A stretch of DNA of 64,000 bases from Paenibacillus sp. Root52 (GTDB lineage: Bacteria > Bacillota > Bacilli > Paenibacillales > Paenibacillaceae), in the NCBI RefSeq assembly GCF_001426865.1, contig NZ_LMFO01000032.1, positions 17,168-81,167 on the forward strand, written 5' to 3'. The notes under the pieces are model-generated. The model was not told the DNA's origin. It worked only from the letters and a program-made list of their open reading frames with translations, and ran no database searches. Made by a program: the position numbers and the translations under genes. Position 1 is the first letter of the stretch, and each line of letters begins with the position of its first letter. This document shows, piece after piece, positions 1 to 7,740 of this stretch.

Positions 1-467
1 ACGATTTTCCGCGCATGCAGATCCAGATGGTTCGTAGGCTCATCGATGAGCAGAAATTGATTATCCTTCAGGAACAAGGCTGCAAGCATGACTTTGGTTT
101 GTTCCCCCTGAGACAAGGAATCGAAAGGCCGATACAGAACATCTTCAGATACTTTCAACAGGTTAAGCTCTCGCACAAGCTGCCAATGCAGGTATTCAGG
201 ATAAATGTCCTCGACGACGTCTAGGGTCATCATGCTCTTATCCTTTACTTTGAAAGGGAAGTATTCAAAATCAACCTTAGCCGAGATCTGCCCACTGTAC
301 TCGTATTTACCAAGCAGCAATTGCAGGAAGGTTGTTTTGCCTCTCCCGTTTCTGCCGGTAAAACCCAATTTCCAATCGGTGTCTAGCTGAAAGCTTACAT
401 GTTCAAATATATTATCGTAACTGCCATCATAGGCGAAGTTAAGGTTAGTAACGTTAATTAACGACAT
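1..467 (-). CDS. ABC-F family ATPase (ribosome-protection type), N-terminal part
   Basis: The gene runs off the left edge; about 155 N-terminal residues are visible. Reading from the ATG at 467, they contain a Walker A region (GRNGRGKTT), the signature SLSQGEQ and the Walker B segment FLLIDEPTNHLDL. The DEPTNHLD string is typical of ABC-F proteins, which have two ATPase domains and no membrane segments. Members of the Lsa/Vga/VmlR branches act on antibiotic-stalled ribosomes, so a translation-factor or antibiotic-protection role is the best guess, but the branch cannot be settled from half a protein. The start has an AAAAGGATG ribosome binding site. The long upstream leader suits a gene controlled by attenuation. 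Confidence 0.88.
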   Translation of the reverse strand, partial: MSLINVTNLNFAYDGSYDNIFEHVSFQLDTDWKLGFTGRNGRGKTTFLQLLLGKYEYSGQISAKVDFEYFPFKVKDKSMMTLDVVEDIYPEYLHWQLVRELNLLKVSEDVLYRPFDSLSQGEQTKVMLAALFLKDNQFLLIDEPTNHLDLHARKI

Positions 468-742
468 AAAGATCATCCTTTTTATGTGAAATATAAAAGT
501 TAGTCCGGCAGAGTAGCTACCATGACATGGATTGCTTCACTTTTACATTTGAACATAATCAGAATTTCAGATTGTCTCTGAAATGAATGACTTTATCTAA
601 GACTTTTTAGGTTAGTCAAAATTTCCGGATTTCCTTAGATGAAAAACACAAAAAAGTTCCATTCTCCGGTGCCTTTTTGCGTTACATCAACCTAATTATA
701 CGGTGAAGAAACCTAGCGACTAGGATATAGTGCCAAGTGACT
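468..742 (-). promoter_or_regulatory. Structured leader of the ABC-F gene
   Basis: This untranslated stretch holds several inverted repeats in the ABC-F direction: ATTTCAGA/TCTGAAAT (about 569-591), CCTAG/CTAGG (712-724) followed by TTTCTT, and an A-rich/T-rich hairpin ending in a T run near 640-680. A TATAAT string lies at 695-700, but I see no good -35 with it. Antibiotic-induced ABC-F genes of Bacillus and relatives are often controlled by attenuating leaders. That is known of the family; its use here is inference. Confidence 0.35.
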
Positions 743-856
743 CTATATAGTAGGAGGATAAAGTGCCGGATTCTGATTAGTTATGTTGTGAACCATGCCA
801 GTGTTGATGTTTGTTGACAGGTTCACATAAACATCTACGATTTCTAATTCAGTCAT
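743..856 (-). CDS. Candidate 37-residue peptide upstream of the ABC-F gene
   Basis: The ATG at 856 follows a strong AAAGGGGG site with about 7 bases of spacing and opens a 37-codon frame ending in TAG. It begins MTELEIVDVYVN and continues with an Asn/Thr-rich stretch and a PALYPP segment near the end. There is no membrane segment or obvious leader-peptide pattern. It lies on the same strand as the ABC-F gene and about 275 bases before it. It could be a leader ORF, a small secreted or modified peptide, or chance. The ribosome binding site is the main support; I do not recognise the sequence. Confidence 0.35.
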   Translation of the reverse strand: MTELEIVDVYVNLSTNINTGMVHNITNQNPALYPPTI

Positions 857-981
857 CACCGGTCCCCCTTTAAAAGCTCAATAATTTAATACAGAAAACG
901 TAACATGGAATATAACTAGGGTCAAGGTATGGGTGTCCTTCAAGGATATGTACGTGGTGATATTGTATATAGGGAGCGATA

Positions 982-1203
982 TTGTTTTCCATTTATGTGT
1001 GGCTGCATTGTTTTAAGTTTCAGTTTTTATCCCTAGATGAAGCTTTAGCTTACCTTGAGAAAATCGTGGGAATTAATGTAGAATATTTAATGATTAGAAA
1101 TATCGGCACTTTTATGTCAACAACACGCTTAATTGATGTAAATATTATCATGACTTTTACGCTTGTACCAAGGACGGTGTTTAATCAATGCCAGAAAAAG
1201 TGA
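982..1203 (+). CDS. Short hypothetical ORF (73 aa, doubtful)
   Basis: This frame opens with TTG behind AGGGAG and overlaps the start of the next ORF by 16 bases. The middle part (SLDEALAYLEKIVGINVEY) looks protein-like, but I recognise no family. The local sequence is AT-rich, unlike the core genes downstream. It may be a small partner of the gene at 1188 or a remnant of a longer gene. Confidence 0.2.
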   Translation: MFSIYVWLHCFKFQFLSLDEALAYLEKIVGINVEYLMIRNIGTFMSTTRLIDVNIIMTFTLVPRTVFNQCQKK

Positions 1204-1736
1204 ATTATGGTTCCAGTGTATGTATGCAATTTTCTAATGAAGAACTTTATAAGTATTTTATAACTAAATTCGAGAATAACTCATCTATAGCTATAAGAAC
1301 ATTGTCTCAAGACGATAGAGAGATTGAAATAACATCAAGTACACCAATTCAATTTATATGTTTTGATGGAGAGAAACAGGATTTGTTTATTAGTTTTAAT
1401 GGAGATCAAACATCAATTTTTGTTTACGATGAAGAGATTATGTGCATTGATGAAAATAGAAAAGGTATGTATACGACAAGTGATACTTTTGGAAATGTGG
1501 TATATGAGGGTGATTTGCGGAGTCTTTCACATGTCGAGCTGCTATCTTTATTTCGCGATGTTCTTTTATGTTTTATTGGGGCAGAAGAGGTTGAAATAAT
1601 TGACAGAGAAGCTTCTTATGATGAAGAGAGCAAACAATATAAGTATTATAAACCACATACATATGAGATAAATGTAAATAATAAAAATTACGATCGACAG
1701 ATTAAAAAATTTAAGAATATCACTATAAGTTATTAA
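1188..1736 (+). CDS. Hypothetical acidic protein (182 aa)
   Basis: I do not recognise this 182-residue protein. It is acidic, has no signal peptide or membrane segment, and looks like an alternating beta-strand protein (FICFDGEKQDLFISF, TSIFVYDEEIMCID). The C-terminus is Lys/Asn/Tyr-rich. The ribosome binding site is weak, an AAGGA about 13 bases before the ATG. Codon use is AT-rich compared with the neighbouring housekeeping genes, which suggests an accessory gene. Its position near the immunity-like cluster at 3.8-7.2 kb makes an immunity-type protein one possibility, but there is no motif to support that. A hairpin with a T-rich tail follows at 1800. Confidence 0.55.
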   Translation: MPEKVNYGSSVCMQFSNEELYKYFITKFENNSSIAIRTLSQDDREIEITSSTPIQFICFDGEKQDLFISFNGDQTSIFVYDEEIMCIDENRKGMYTTSDTFGNVVYEGDLRSLSHVELLSLFRDVLLCFIGAEEVEIIDREASYDEESKQYKYYKPHTYEINVNNKNYDRQIKKFKNITISY

Positions 1737-1799
1737 ATGTCTTTCTTTTAAAATTCAACTAATGAGTTTGGTGTAGAACTGAAAATTAAGGCTAATCAA

Positions 1800-1856
1800 A
1801 AACCTGACCCGGACAAGAGCGCAGTCTCAGTCCAGTCAGGTTTATTATCTTTTCTT
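1800..1856 (+). terminator. Long-loop terminator after the 1188-1736 gene
   Basis: AAACCTGAC (1800-1808) pairs with GTCAGGTTT (1835-1843), with an inner GGAC/GTCC extension, and a T-rich tail follows. The A run before the hairpin means it could also work on the minus strand. Confidence 0.6.
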
Positions 1857-1861
1857 TCACA

Positions 1862-2060
1862 AGTAGAACACTTCCTTACCGTGGAGGTTAGTTGTGCACT
1901 GGTTTTCCTCTCATCAGTGATCATTGCCAGTATCTCGAAGACAGCAGGTGAACTCAACCAGTCTATGACATTCCATCCCTGTTCAGTGAATTGCTTAGTC
2001 GTTGCTTTTCCTAACCGTGTAGAGGCACCTGTAACTAAAATAAATCGAACGATATGGGCT
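1862..2060 (-). pseudogene. Remnant of a short-chain dehydrogenase/reductase
   Basis: On the minus strand, one frame reads FILVTGASTRLGKATTKQF followed by TEQGWNVI. That is the N-terminal beta-strand, the TGxxxxxGxA dinucleotide-binding loop and the second strand of an SDR protein. After about 26 residues the match stops and the frame carries unrelated sequence. There is no start codon with a ribosome binding site and no catalytic YxxxK region. It is a decayed fragment lying in the upstream region of the sigma factor gene. Confidence 0.55.
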
Positions 2061-2102
2061 CGTTATGCCAATATATAGTGAATAGAGGAGAGGGGCTGGC
2101 TG

Positions 2103-2684
2103 ATGAGAGAGGAACATGAATACATAGAACTTGTAGCGTTAACACGGGCTGGTGATGATGAAGCCTATGGAGAGTTGTATGAAAGAACAGTAACGGATGT
2201 GTACCGGACTGTCCGGTTCCTGATTAATCATGTCTCGGATACGGAAGATCTGGTGCAGGATATTTATATTCATGCGTATCGGTCGTTGGATCGATATGAT
2301 TCAGGGCGTGCTTTTCGTCCGTGGCTTATGGGTATAACGATGCGACAGGTGAAAAATTATAGGCGACGGAGGCTGACCCAATTTCGGTTTAATCAACGGA
2401 TTGAGAAGTCAGACACCGGCATGGAGATTGATTTCTCTGTTGATCTAATCAGTAAATTGGCACATCAGCCTCTGCTAGAACAAGTACGTCGGTTGCCATA
2501 CAAATTGCAGCAAGTGGTTACCCTGCACTATTTAAACGAATACACCCAAGAAGAAATTGCCTGGATTCTAGATATTCCGCTCGGTACGGTTAAATCTCGA
2601 ATTCATGCTGCACTGACTAAGTTACGTCAGAAGAAGAGTATGATCTATTCATTTGAAAATAGGAAAGGTGGAGGATTGGCATGA
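2103..2684 (+). CDS. ECF-type RNA polymerase sigma factor
   Basis: This 193-residue protein has the two-domain ECF layout. Region 2 covers roughly residues 20-90 (EDLVQDIYIHAYRSLDRYD, then RPWLMGITMRQVKNYRRR). Region 4 covers roughly 125-175 (LPYKLQQVVTLHYLNEYTQEEIAWILDIPLGTVKSRIHAA). It directs RNA polymerase to a stress regulon, probably a cell-envelope one. The ATG follows GAGGAGAGGGG. Its last four bases overlap the start of the next gene, as usual for an ECF sigma factor and its regulator. The exact group (SigX-, SigV- or SigM-like) cannot be told from sequence reading alone. Confidence 0.93.
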   Translation: MREEHEYIELVALTRAGDDEAYGELYERTVTDVYRTVRFLINHVSDTEDLVQDIYIHAYRSLDRYDSGRAFRPWLMGITMRQVKNYRRRRLTQFRFNQRIEKSDTGMEIDFSVDLISKLAHQPLLEQVRRLPYKLQQVVTLHYLNEYTQEEIAWILDIPLGTVKSRIHAALTKLRQKKSMIYSFENRKGGGLA

Positions 2685-3424
2685 AACTGGAGGATGAATT
2701 ACGTTCGGCCTATCGCCAGGAGACAAGACATTGGTCTAACCCACAAGAAGGGAAAGAGAATATGCTCAAAACTATCCGAAGTAAGTCCATGGGAAACAGG
2801 CGTTCACGTAAATGGATAGTCGCAGCCGTAATCGCAGCGGTTCTAATTATCCCTACAGGCGCTTATGCAGGCTACACCTATCTTGCAGATGATATCTATG
2901 GTTCTGAACAAAACATAACCGTGTTGGGAGGTACAGCGGCCGATTATAATCGTTTGGAAGCGAAGCTGCAGGAAGCCAAGGCGTATTTTAGTGACGATGA
3001 GTTCACGCAGTATATGAGTCTACTGAAACAGTTGGGTCAGATGGCTCTAACGCACGCTGATCCACAAGGAGACTTGCATCCGGAGCAATGGAGCACAGTG
3101 GATCAGGAGAAGTACAATCAACTGGCGGCAAGTTTGGACCCATTCTTCGAACGGTTAGAAGGTGTGAGTGAACAGAAGGAAATGATGAATCGTGAACAAT
3201 TCCGTGCTGAAACATATAAGGCAGCGGAGGAGAGGCTTTCGAAGGAGGAATTTATTGAATTTCAAACCTTGTTCGAGAACATGGAGAAGTATGAAGCTAT
3301 CGTTGTGGATAAGGATGGCAGCATTCATGAGGAGCGATTATCAGCAGAACAGAAGCAGGATTTGGAGCAAGTGCGAAAGCAATTTTATTCGTATTTAGAC
3401 CAGATCGGTTATAGTGTGCGATAG
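2681..3424 (+). CDS. DUF3600-type membrane regulator (probable anti-sigma factor)
   Basis: The 247-residue protein has a short cytoplasmic N-terminus (about 45 residues), one membrane segment (about 46-66, WIVAAVIAAVLIIPTGAYAGY) and a charged helical extracytoplasmic domain of about 180 residues. The latter resembles the DUF3600 domain described as an ECF sigma-factor negative effector in Bacillus. It overlaps the sigma gene (ATGA), so the two are co-translated. The likely role is to hold the sigma factor at the membrane until an envelope signal arrives; this follows from layout and family resemblance. A terminator follows at 3543. Confidence 0.82.
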   Translation: MKLEDELRSAYRQETRHWSNPQEGKENMLKTIRSKSMGNRRSRKWIVAAVIAAVLIIPTGAYAGYTYLADDIYGSEQNITVLGGTAADYNRLEAKLQEAKAYFSDDEFTQYMSLLKQLGQMALTHADPQGDLHPEQWSTVDQEKYNQLAASLDPFFERLEGVSEQKEMMNREQFRAETYKAAEERLSKEEFIEFQTLFENMEKYEAIVVDKDGSIHEERLSAEQKQDLEQVRKQFYSYLDQIGYSVR

Positions 3425-3542
3425 GAAGAGGGCAGCGTGAGAAATGAGTTGAAAATCAATTTTATTAGGCTTATCCACTGGCTGGCGTCATGGTTGTTAT
3501 TAAGTAATATGAGCGTAGAAGTATAGAATTATATACAGACTG

Positions 3543-3584
3543 ACTGGAGCCGGACTGGGTTATGCCTTCTGCTCCAGTTTTTTA
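3543..3584 (+). terminator. Terminator of the sigma/anti-sigma operon
   Basis: ACTGGAGC (3543-3550) pairs with GCTCCAGT (3571-3578) and runs into a T tract. Confidence 0.8.
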
Positions 3585-3800
3585 GGTTGAAGTTTCTATT
3601 TTACACTTTGTTTTTCTTTTCCAAATAAACCCTATAGTCTTTTTGCATCTTAAAGTAAACGTGATTTACATATATGCAACTTTGAATTGTTGGTACTCGT
3701 ATTACAGTGGAATGAATTCTTCGAGGACGAATTCAGAGGTTTCTGTGGCATACCACGTATAGAGCTTTGAATTTAATAGAAGGATGGTGGCGTTAATATA
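3585..3800. other. Intergenic region before the immunity-like cluster
   Basis: AT-rich sequence containing an EcoRI-type GAATTC repeated twice near 3714-3740 and, at 3781, an AGGATGG that may be the ribosome binding site for the first gene of the cluster. I see no convincing -35/-10 pair and no ORF. Confidence 0.3.
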
Positions 3801-3834
3801 ATGAATTCTGAAAAAGAAAGATCGAGAAAATGTC

Positions 3835-4134
3835 GTGATTATTGATGTAACTGAGGTAAAGAATTCCGCTCAACTACATCTTCTTTTGAAAAAAGATCTT
3901 GGCTTTCCAGATTTCTATGGCATGAATTGGGATGCATTTTGGGATGCGATAATGGGTTTGGTGGAGATGCCTCATAAATTAATTCTAGTAGGTTGGGAAG
4001 ACGTGGAGCAATGTATCCCTCAAGATGCCGCAATCATGACAGAATTACTTCAGCAATTGAATGTTAAACACCCAACATGGGGGTGTGATGTGGAGTATGG
4101 ATCATTTATAAAAGAAGACCTAGGCAATGGTTGA
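3835..4134 (+). CDS. Barstar-family protein (ribonuclease-inhibitor fold)
   Basis: The 99-residue frame matches barstar: IIDVTEVKNSAQLHLLLKKDLGFPDFYGMNWDAFWDAI, with the characteristic FYGxNWDAxWD core, then a C-terminal strand. Barstar proteins bind and block RNase toxins of the barnase type in the cytoplasm. The start is unclear. GTG at 3835 has only a weak site, while an ATG at 3801 lies behind AGGATGG but in another frame. Removing one A from the run at 3811-3815 would join them to give MNSEKKDRENVVIIDV. So this may be a homopolymer frameshift, a sequencing error, or a gene starting internally. It leads a run of closely spaced immunity-like genes. Confidence 0.8.
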   Translation: MIIDVTEVKNSAQLHLLLKKDLGFPDFYGMNWDAFWDAIMGLVEMPHKLILVGWEDVEQCIPQDAAIMTELLQQLNVKHPTWGCDVEYGSFIKEDLGNG

Positions 4135-4149
4135 AAGGGTGTAATCGTA

Positions 4150-4515
4150 ATGAGAAATGATCATGTAAATTGGAATAAACCATTCGAAACAGTAAATGAT
4201 TTTGCGAGCGATCAGAAAGTGGTGGGAATCAGAATGAGTAGTCCAGAAGCAAATGATATGTCTAATATCTATGAGAATCTGGAGAAGATTGAGAATCGAG
4301 AAGATATAGTTCGATTTATTTCCTCTTTAGTAGATGATCTGAAGAACAATTCGGAGGATTGGGCGAACATTTCACTGGAGGATTATTTAAACGGGATGGC
4401 ATCATGGATTGAGGATATGGATGGGCTATACCCAGAATCCGAGAGAGAACAATTGGAACGTTTGAACTGGAAGCTAGTTGCTATGATCTTATTTACGGGA
4501 AGTCGGTATGAGTGA
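4150..4515 (+). CDS. Small acidic helical protein, DUF7660-like
   Basis: This 121-residue protein is strongly acidic. Its second half (IVRFISSLVDDLKNNSEDW, then SLEDYLNGMASWIEDMDGLY) resembles the DUF7660 family, small proteins often found among bacterial immunity genes. No function is established for the family. The ATG at 4150 follows GAAAGGGTG and lies 15 bases after the barstar gene, so the two are probably one operon. There is no membrane segment or signal peptide. The family assignment is from memory of the SLEDYLxxMAxWIEDMDG pattern. Confidence 0.7.
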   Translation: MRNDHVNWNKPFETVNDFASDQKVVGIRMSSPEANDMSNIYENLEKIENREDIVRFISSLVDDLKNNSEDWANISLEDYLNGMASWIEDMDGLYPESEREQLERLNWKLVAMILFTGSRYE

Positions 4516-4549
4516 ACATGAGTCGTAGAGAAATGAGGAGGTAACTTGA

Positions 4550-5404
4550 ATGCACAGATCTAAACTGATCGTTGAGGAAGAAACGGAACTGCTTGCCCTC
4601 CATAGAGTTATATTTGAAGCTAAGTTTAACCTCAGTCCCTCTGATATCGATATACAGGCAAGTCCGTATACTGCGGAACTGGCTCAGCGTGTATTGAAAA
4701 CGATTGTAGATCTCCAGTCTGCTACAGATATGAATAAGATCGAACGTTGGTCAAACTGGTTAGAGCACAAGAAAGATTGGGTTTGGGAACGTTGCTTATC
4801 TTACATGTTAAAAATTCAACCATCTCATTGGACAAGGGTGGATTATTCGAAGAAATGTGACTATGTCCAGTGGTTGTTCAGCCCTTATGATCTTAACGAA
4901 AGAGATGTGGAACGATTTATAAGTGAAGTTGAGAAATATAGGCAAGCGATTGATAAAGGACATCCGATTTTTCTTAGAAGTTTCGGCTACGCTACCGATG
5001 TGATATTAGATGAGCTGGAACAAAAGTTAGATAGGAAGCTGCCTCCAGGCTACAGGACATATCTAAGAAATCATAATGGAGGTAAAGTGCTTGTTCATTA
5101 CTGTACGTTTGTAGTGGAGGAATTAAATGAGGTTATCCCATTACATGTTATATTTGGCGTTCACGTAGAGAAACAATATGATCTTGCGTATTGGAATACG
5201 TTCAAGGATGAATTTCCGACTGGGCACATTCTCATTGGAGAAACTGCTGCAGGAGGCAAGATTTTGATGGACGAACTGGAGAGTATTTATTATTGGAAGG
5301 ATATGGAGTATGATGATCCTACCCGTAATGAGGGGCTATATAAAGTTGCAGATAATTTCGACGCATTTCAAAGTACCTGGAAAAGAATGATCAAAACTAT
5401 TTGA
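4550..5404 (+). CDS. SMI1/KNR4 (SUKH) domain protein, probable immunity protein
   Basis: A 284-residue protein. The N-terminal half (1-140) is an unrecognised helical region with Trp-rich stretches. From about 145 to 280 it shows a SUKH/SMI1-KNR4 pattern: an N-terminal helix (DVILDELEQKLDRKLPPGYR), LRNHNGG, and a GETAAGGKILMDE strand pair ending in a YYWKDM strand. SUKH proteins neutralise polymorphic toxins of contact-dependent or secreted systems. The start follows GAGGAGG with 8 bases of spacing. No toxin gene is seen beside it, which suits an orphan or polyimmunity locus. Confidence 0.8.
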   Translation: MHRSKLIVEEETELLALHRVIFEAKFNLSPSDIDIQASPYTAELAQRVLKTIVDLQSATDMNKIERWSNWLEHKKDWVWERCLSYMLKIQPSHWTRVDYSKKCDYVQWLFSPYDLNERDVERFISEVEKYRQAIDKGHPIFLRSFGYATDVILDELEQKLDRKLPPGYRTYLRNHNGGKVLVHYCTFVVEELNEVIPLHVIFGVHVEKQYDLAYWNTFKDEFPTGHILIGETAAGGKILMDELESIYYWKDMEYDDPTRNEGLYKVADNFDAFQSTWKRMIKTI

Positions 5405-5441
5405 GCAACTAAGCACATGAAAATGAGGGAAGTGTAGCTTT

Positions 5442-5837
5442 ATGCATCCTAAAGCGTTTATTCAAACAGTTTATCTTGGTGATCGCGGTTGTAAGCAAAT
5501 CATTATGGATGGCTGGAACTCCGAAGTGAGAATACAGGTGACCACAGTATCTAGAGTTAGAACGACTACGTGGAATTATTACTCAGATGAAGACATTATT
5601 AATGGATACATTGTGTTCTCTAATGTTGAATCCATCCGGATGGAGCCGAGTGGCTACATTCCTAACGATAGCATTACTGAGTTGAAGGTAGAAGAGCTGG
5701 ACGATGGCATGTTTTTGTTCACTTTCTCAGCGTATTCAGCAAAGGGTCAAGATTCAATTGAAGTGATAGCAAGTATAGTGGCTAGCGGAATTCATCTGGA
5801 AGACCCAATGAAACCAGGTGTGAAGATCTTAGAATGA
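5442..5837 (+). CDS. Hypothetical beta-rich protein in the immunity cluster (131 aa)
   Basis: I do not recognise this family with confidence. The 131 residues predict mostly beta strands (QIIMDGWNSEVRIQVTTVSRV, GYIVFSNVESIRM, GMFLFTFSAYSAKG) and no membrane segment. It starts 37 bases after the SUKH gene behind GAGGGAAG. The length, solubility and position between immunity-type genes suggest another immunity protein; that is inference from context. Confidence 0.65.
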   Translation: MHPKAFIQTVYLGDRGCKQIIMDGWNSEVRIQVTTVSRVRTTTWNYYSDEDIINGYIVFSNVESIRMEPSGYIPNDSITELKVEELDDGMFLFTFSAYSAKGQDSIEVIASIVASGIHLEDPMKPGVKILE

Positions 5838-5900
5838 AATGAGTTACATTGTAGAGAATTCAAAGCAAATATTGAGATAAGTATGTAAGGAGACAACACC

Positions 5901-6380
5901 ATGATCGCAGATTATCTATACATAGCATGTGAGAGTGAATATTATACCAAACCTGATTGGCAGGACTGGGCAGATCGACAGATTCTAGCGAAAAGTCAGG
6001 TGGAATACTGGATTTATGACGTGTCTTTAGCTAAGGATATCGTCGAACTTGGGACAGCTTTGTGTGAAAAAAGAATGGAAGAGCGTTATTACGCAGAAAA
6101 TAACTTCTCACCTAGTGATACTACCGTTGGTTATTATTACCTTCAATTTATTGAAAATAGATTAAGTCTACGTGATATCATCAATAAATTAAGTTATGAA
6201 GATGACCCAGCGAACACATCCTCTATACATTATGGTGTGAGTTTCTATGACATATGGAAAGAAGTTTATGCAGACGAAAAACAGCTAGAGAATCCTACAT
6301 TGATTCAAAAAATAACTAGACTGTGCGAGCCTTATCAGCACATTGCATTGAAACAGCTAGAACAATTGGAGCTGTATTGA
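5901..6380 (+). CDS. Hypothetical protein in the immunity cluster (159 aa)
   Basis: The ATG follows a strong TAAGGAGACAACACC site. The 159-residue product is acidic, soluble, Tyr/Trp-rich and predicted helical (ADRQILAKSQVEYWIYDVSLAKDIV). I recognise no family. The stop codon sits one base before the ATG of the next gene, so translation of the two is probably coupled and the proteins may work together. Confidence 0.65.
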   Translation: MIADYLYIACESEYYTKPDWQDWADRQILAKSQVEYWIYDVSLAKDIVELGTALCEKRMEERYYAENNFSPSDTTVGYYYLQFIENRLSLRDIINKLSYEDDPANTSSIHYGVSFYDIWKEVYADEKQLENPTLIQKITRLCEPYQHIALKQLEQLELY

Positions 6381-6381
6381 C

Positions 6382-7197
6382 ATGAATGAAGCACTTAAAT
6401 ATCTAACCAAAGATAAAGATACGATAGAGTATCTGACATTCTTTGTTTTACTGGAGAAAATAAAATACATCCCGCCGATTCTAGAATATTGTGGTGATGA
6501 TTTTGTGGAATATATGATAGAACTTCTACCACGAATTGATGATAAATATGACCGAGCTTCATTAATTGAGACGATAGTTCAATCGTATTATTGGGATGAG
6601 AACAGTGTTGGATATTCTGATGAACTTTTCAATGAATACATCCGATGTATACGTGATCATGCTACGAATTTAGACGATATTATATCTTGCTTAAATGGAT
6701 TTGTTCATGCTGGGGTGCGTAAACAAGAGATCGTGATTCAATTAATAAAACATGTGGATAAAGAAAAGACCATCACAATCCTTTCCCGATTTGAATTGGA
6801 TGATGTGACCGGATCGCCAGGCAATGAATCAAAACTACTCACAGAGGCCAAAGAAATTTCAAGTATAAGATGGCGTTCTGGGATCATTGCACAATTTCTG
6901 TTATTGGTGCATCCACAGGTTCGAAAATATGCTGGCATCAGCCAAATTACGTTCTTGTATGATACTTACCATGGCGTTTATGCGGATTGCTGGCCTAGAG
7001 GATTGCTTCCTAATCAAAAAGAACTCTTGCTGAACTCGAAGGTGCTGTCAGCAAGAGAAATAAGCGTTCTGGAAACATTGGAAGAGTTGATTAACTCGCA
7101 AGAGAAGGATTTGGATTCACCTGAAGTAAAGCAATTGTACGACGCATTTTTTGCAGGCAAAGATCCATTGGACGTTATATTTACGTTACCGAAGTGA
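6382..7197 (+). CDS. Hypothetical all-helical protein in the immunity cluster (271 aa)
   Basis: This 271-residue protein is predicted almost entirely helical, with hydrophobic-acidic repeats (YLTFFVLLEKIKYIPPILEY, IISCLNGFVHAGVRKQEIV) like those of HEAT-type or other helical-repeat scaffolds. No catalytic motif or membrane segment is visible and I do not recognise it. It starts one base after the previous stop codon and has no separate ribosome binding site, so it depends on translational coupling. It closes the immunity-like run; the next gene is convergent. Confidence 0.65.
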   Translation: MNEALKYLTKDKDTIEYLTFFVLLEKIKYIPPILEYCGDDFVEYMIELLPRIDDKYDRASLIETIVQSYYWDENSVGYSDELFNEYIRCIRDHATNLDDIISCLNGFVHAGVRKQEIVIQLIKHVDKEKTITILSRFELDDVTGSPGNESKLLTEAKEISSIRWRSGIIAQFLLLVHPQVRKYAGISQITFLYDTYHGVYADCWPRGLLPNQKELLLNSKVLSAREISVLETLEELINSQEKDLDSPEVKQLYDAFFAGKDPLDVIFTLPK

Positions 7198-7285
7198 ATG
7201 GTATAGATGTATTATTTCTGAAGAAGGAATAGGAGCGAAATGCCGAACAACGACTTGAACCTCGCTGATTCTGCCTCGCTCCATC

Positions 7286-7606
7286 TTAAAGCCACTTATC
7301 AGCCCATCGTTCCACGGCACTTAATGCCCTCCCGAGCTCTGTCCCTTTGCGGGACAACATATATTCTGTCCGAACCGGACGTTCTGTAACCACATGACGA
7401 ACCACTAGTCCTTCTTCCTCAAGTTCCTTCATTCGTTCATTCAACACACGTTTGCTCAAGTCAGGGATATAAGCGTGAATTTCACTGAAACGTTTGGGTT
7501 CTTCCATTAACGCATGAATAATGAGGGCTACCCATTTGCGGCCAATGATCTGATAAGATTGTTCCACTTTTTCGCACATTTGCTTGGCATTCTTATCCTC
7601 GCTCAT
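7286..7606 (-). CDS. HxlR-family winged-helix transcriptional regulator
   Basis: The 106-residue protein has the HxlR signature. An N-terminal Cys (QMCEKVEQSYQIIGRKWVALIIHALMEEPKRFSEI) is followed by a winged helix (LSKRVLNERMKELEEEGLVVRHVV, then RTEYMLSRKGTEL). HxlR/YodB-type proteins are small dimeric repressors, some sensing quinones or aldehydes through the N-terminal Cys, which is present here at about residue 10. Start ATG follows AAAGGAG. Its promoter at 7636-7664 lies in an AT-rich stretch with repeated ATAAGYATA elements, so autoregulation is plausible. It is convergent with the immunity cluster. Confidence 0.9.
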   Translation of the reverse strand: MSEDKNAKQMCEKVEQSYQIIGRKWVALIIHALMEEPKRFSEIHAYIPDLSKRVLNERMKELEEEGLVVRHVVTERPVRTEYMLSRKGTELGRALSAVERWADKWL

Positions 7607-7635
7607 AATTGTACTCCTTTAGTTTGGTTATGCTT

Positions 7636-7664
7636 ATTATAGCATTAGTATACTTATTGTAACC
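7636..7664 (-). promoter_or_regulatory. Promoter of the HxlR gene with repeated half-sites
   Basis: On the minus strand TATAAT (7636-7641) is preceded at 16 bases by GTTACA. The region carries ATAAGTATA and ATAAGCATA, possible operator half-sites for autoregulation. Confidence 0.45.
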
Positions 7665-7740
7665 TTGGTGTCTAGTTGCTTTATGTATAAAAGGTCACAT
7701 GCCAATTGTTATTAATGTTACCACATAAAGCGTTATCATC

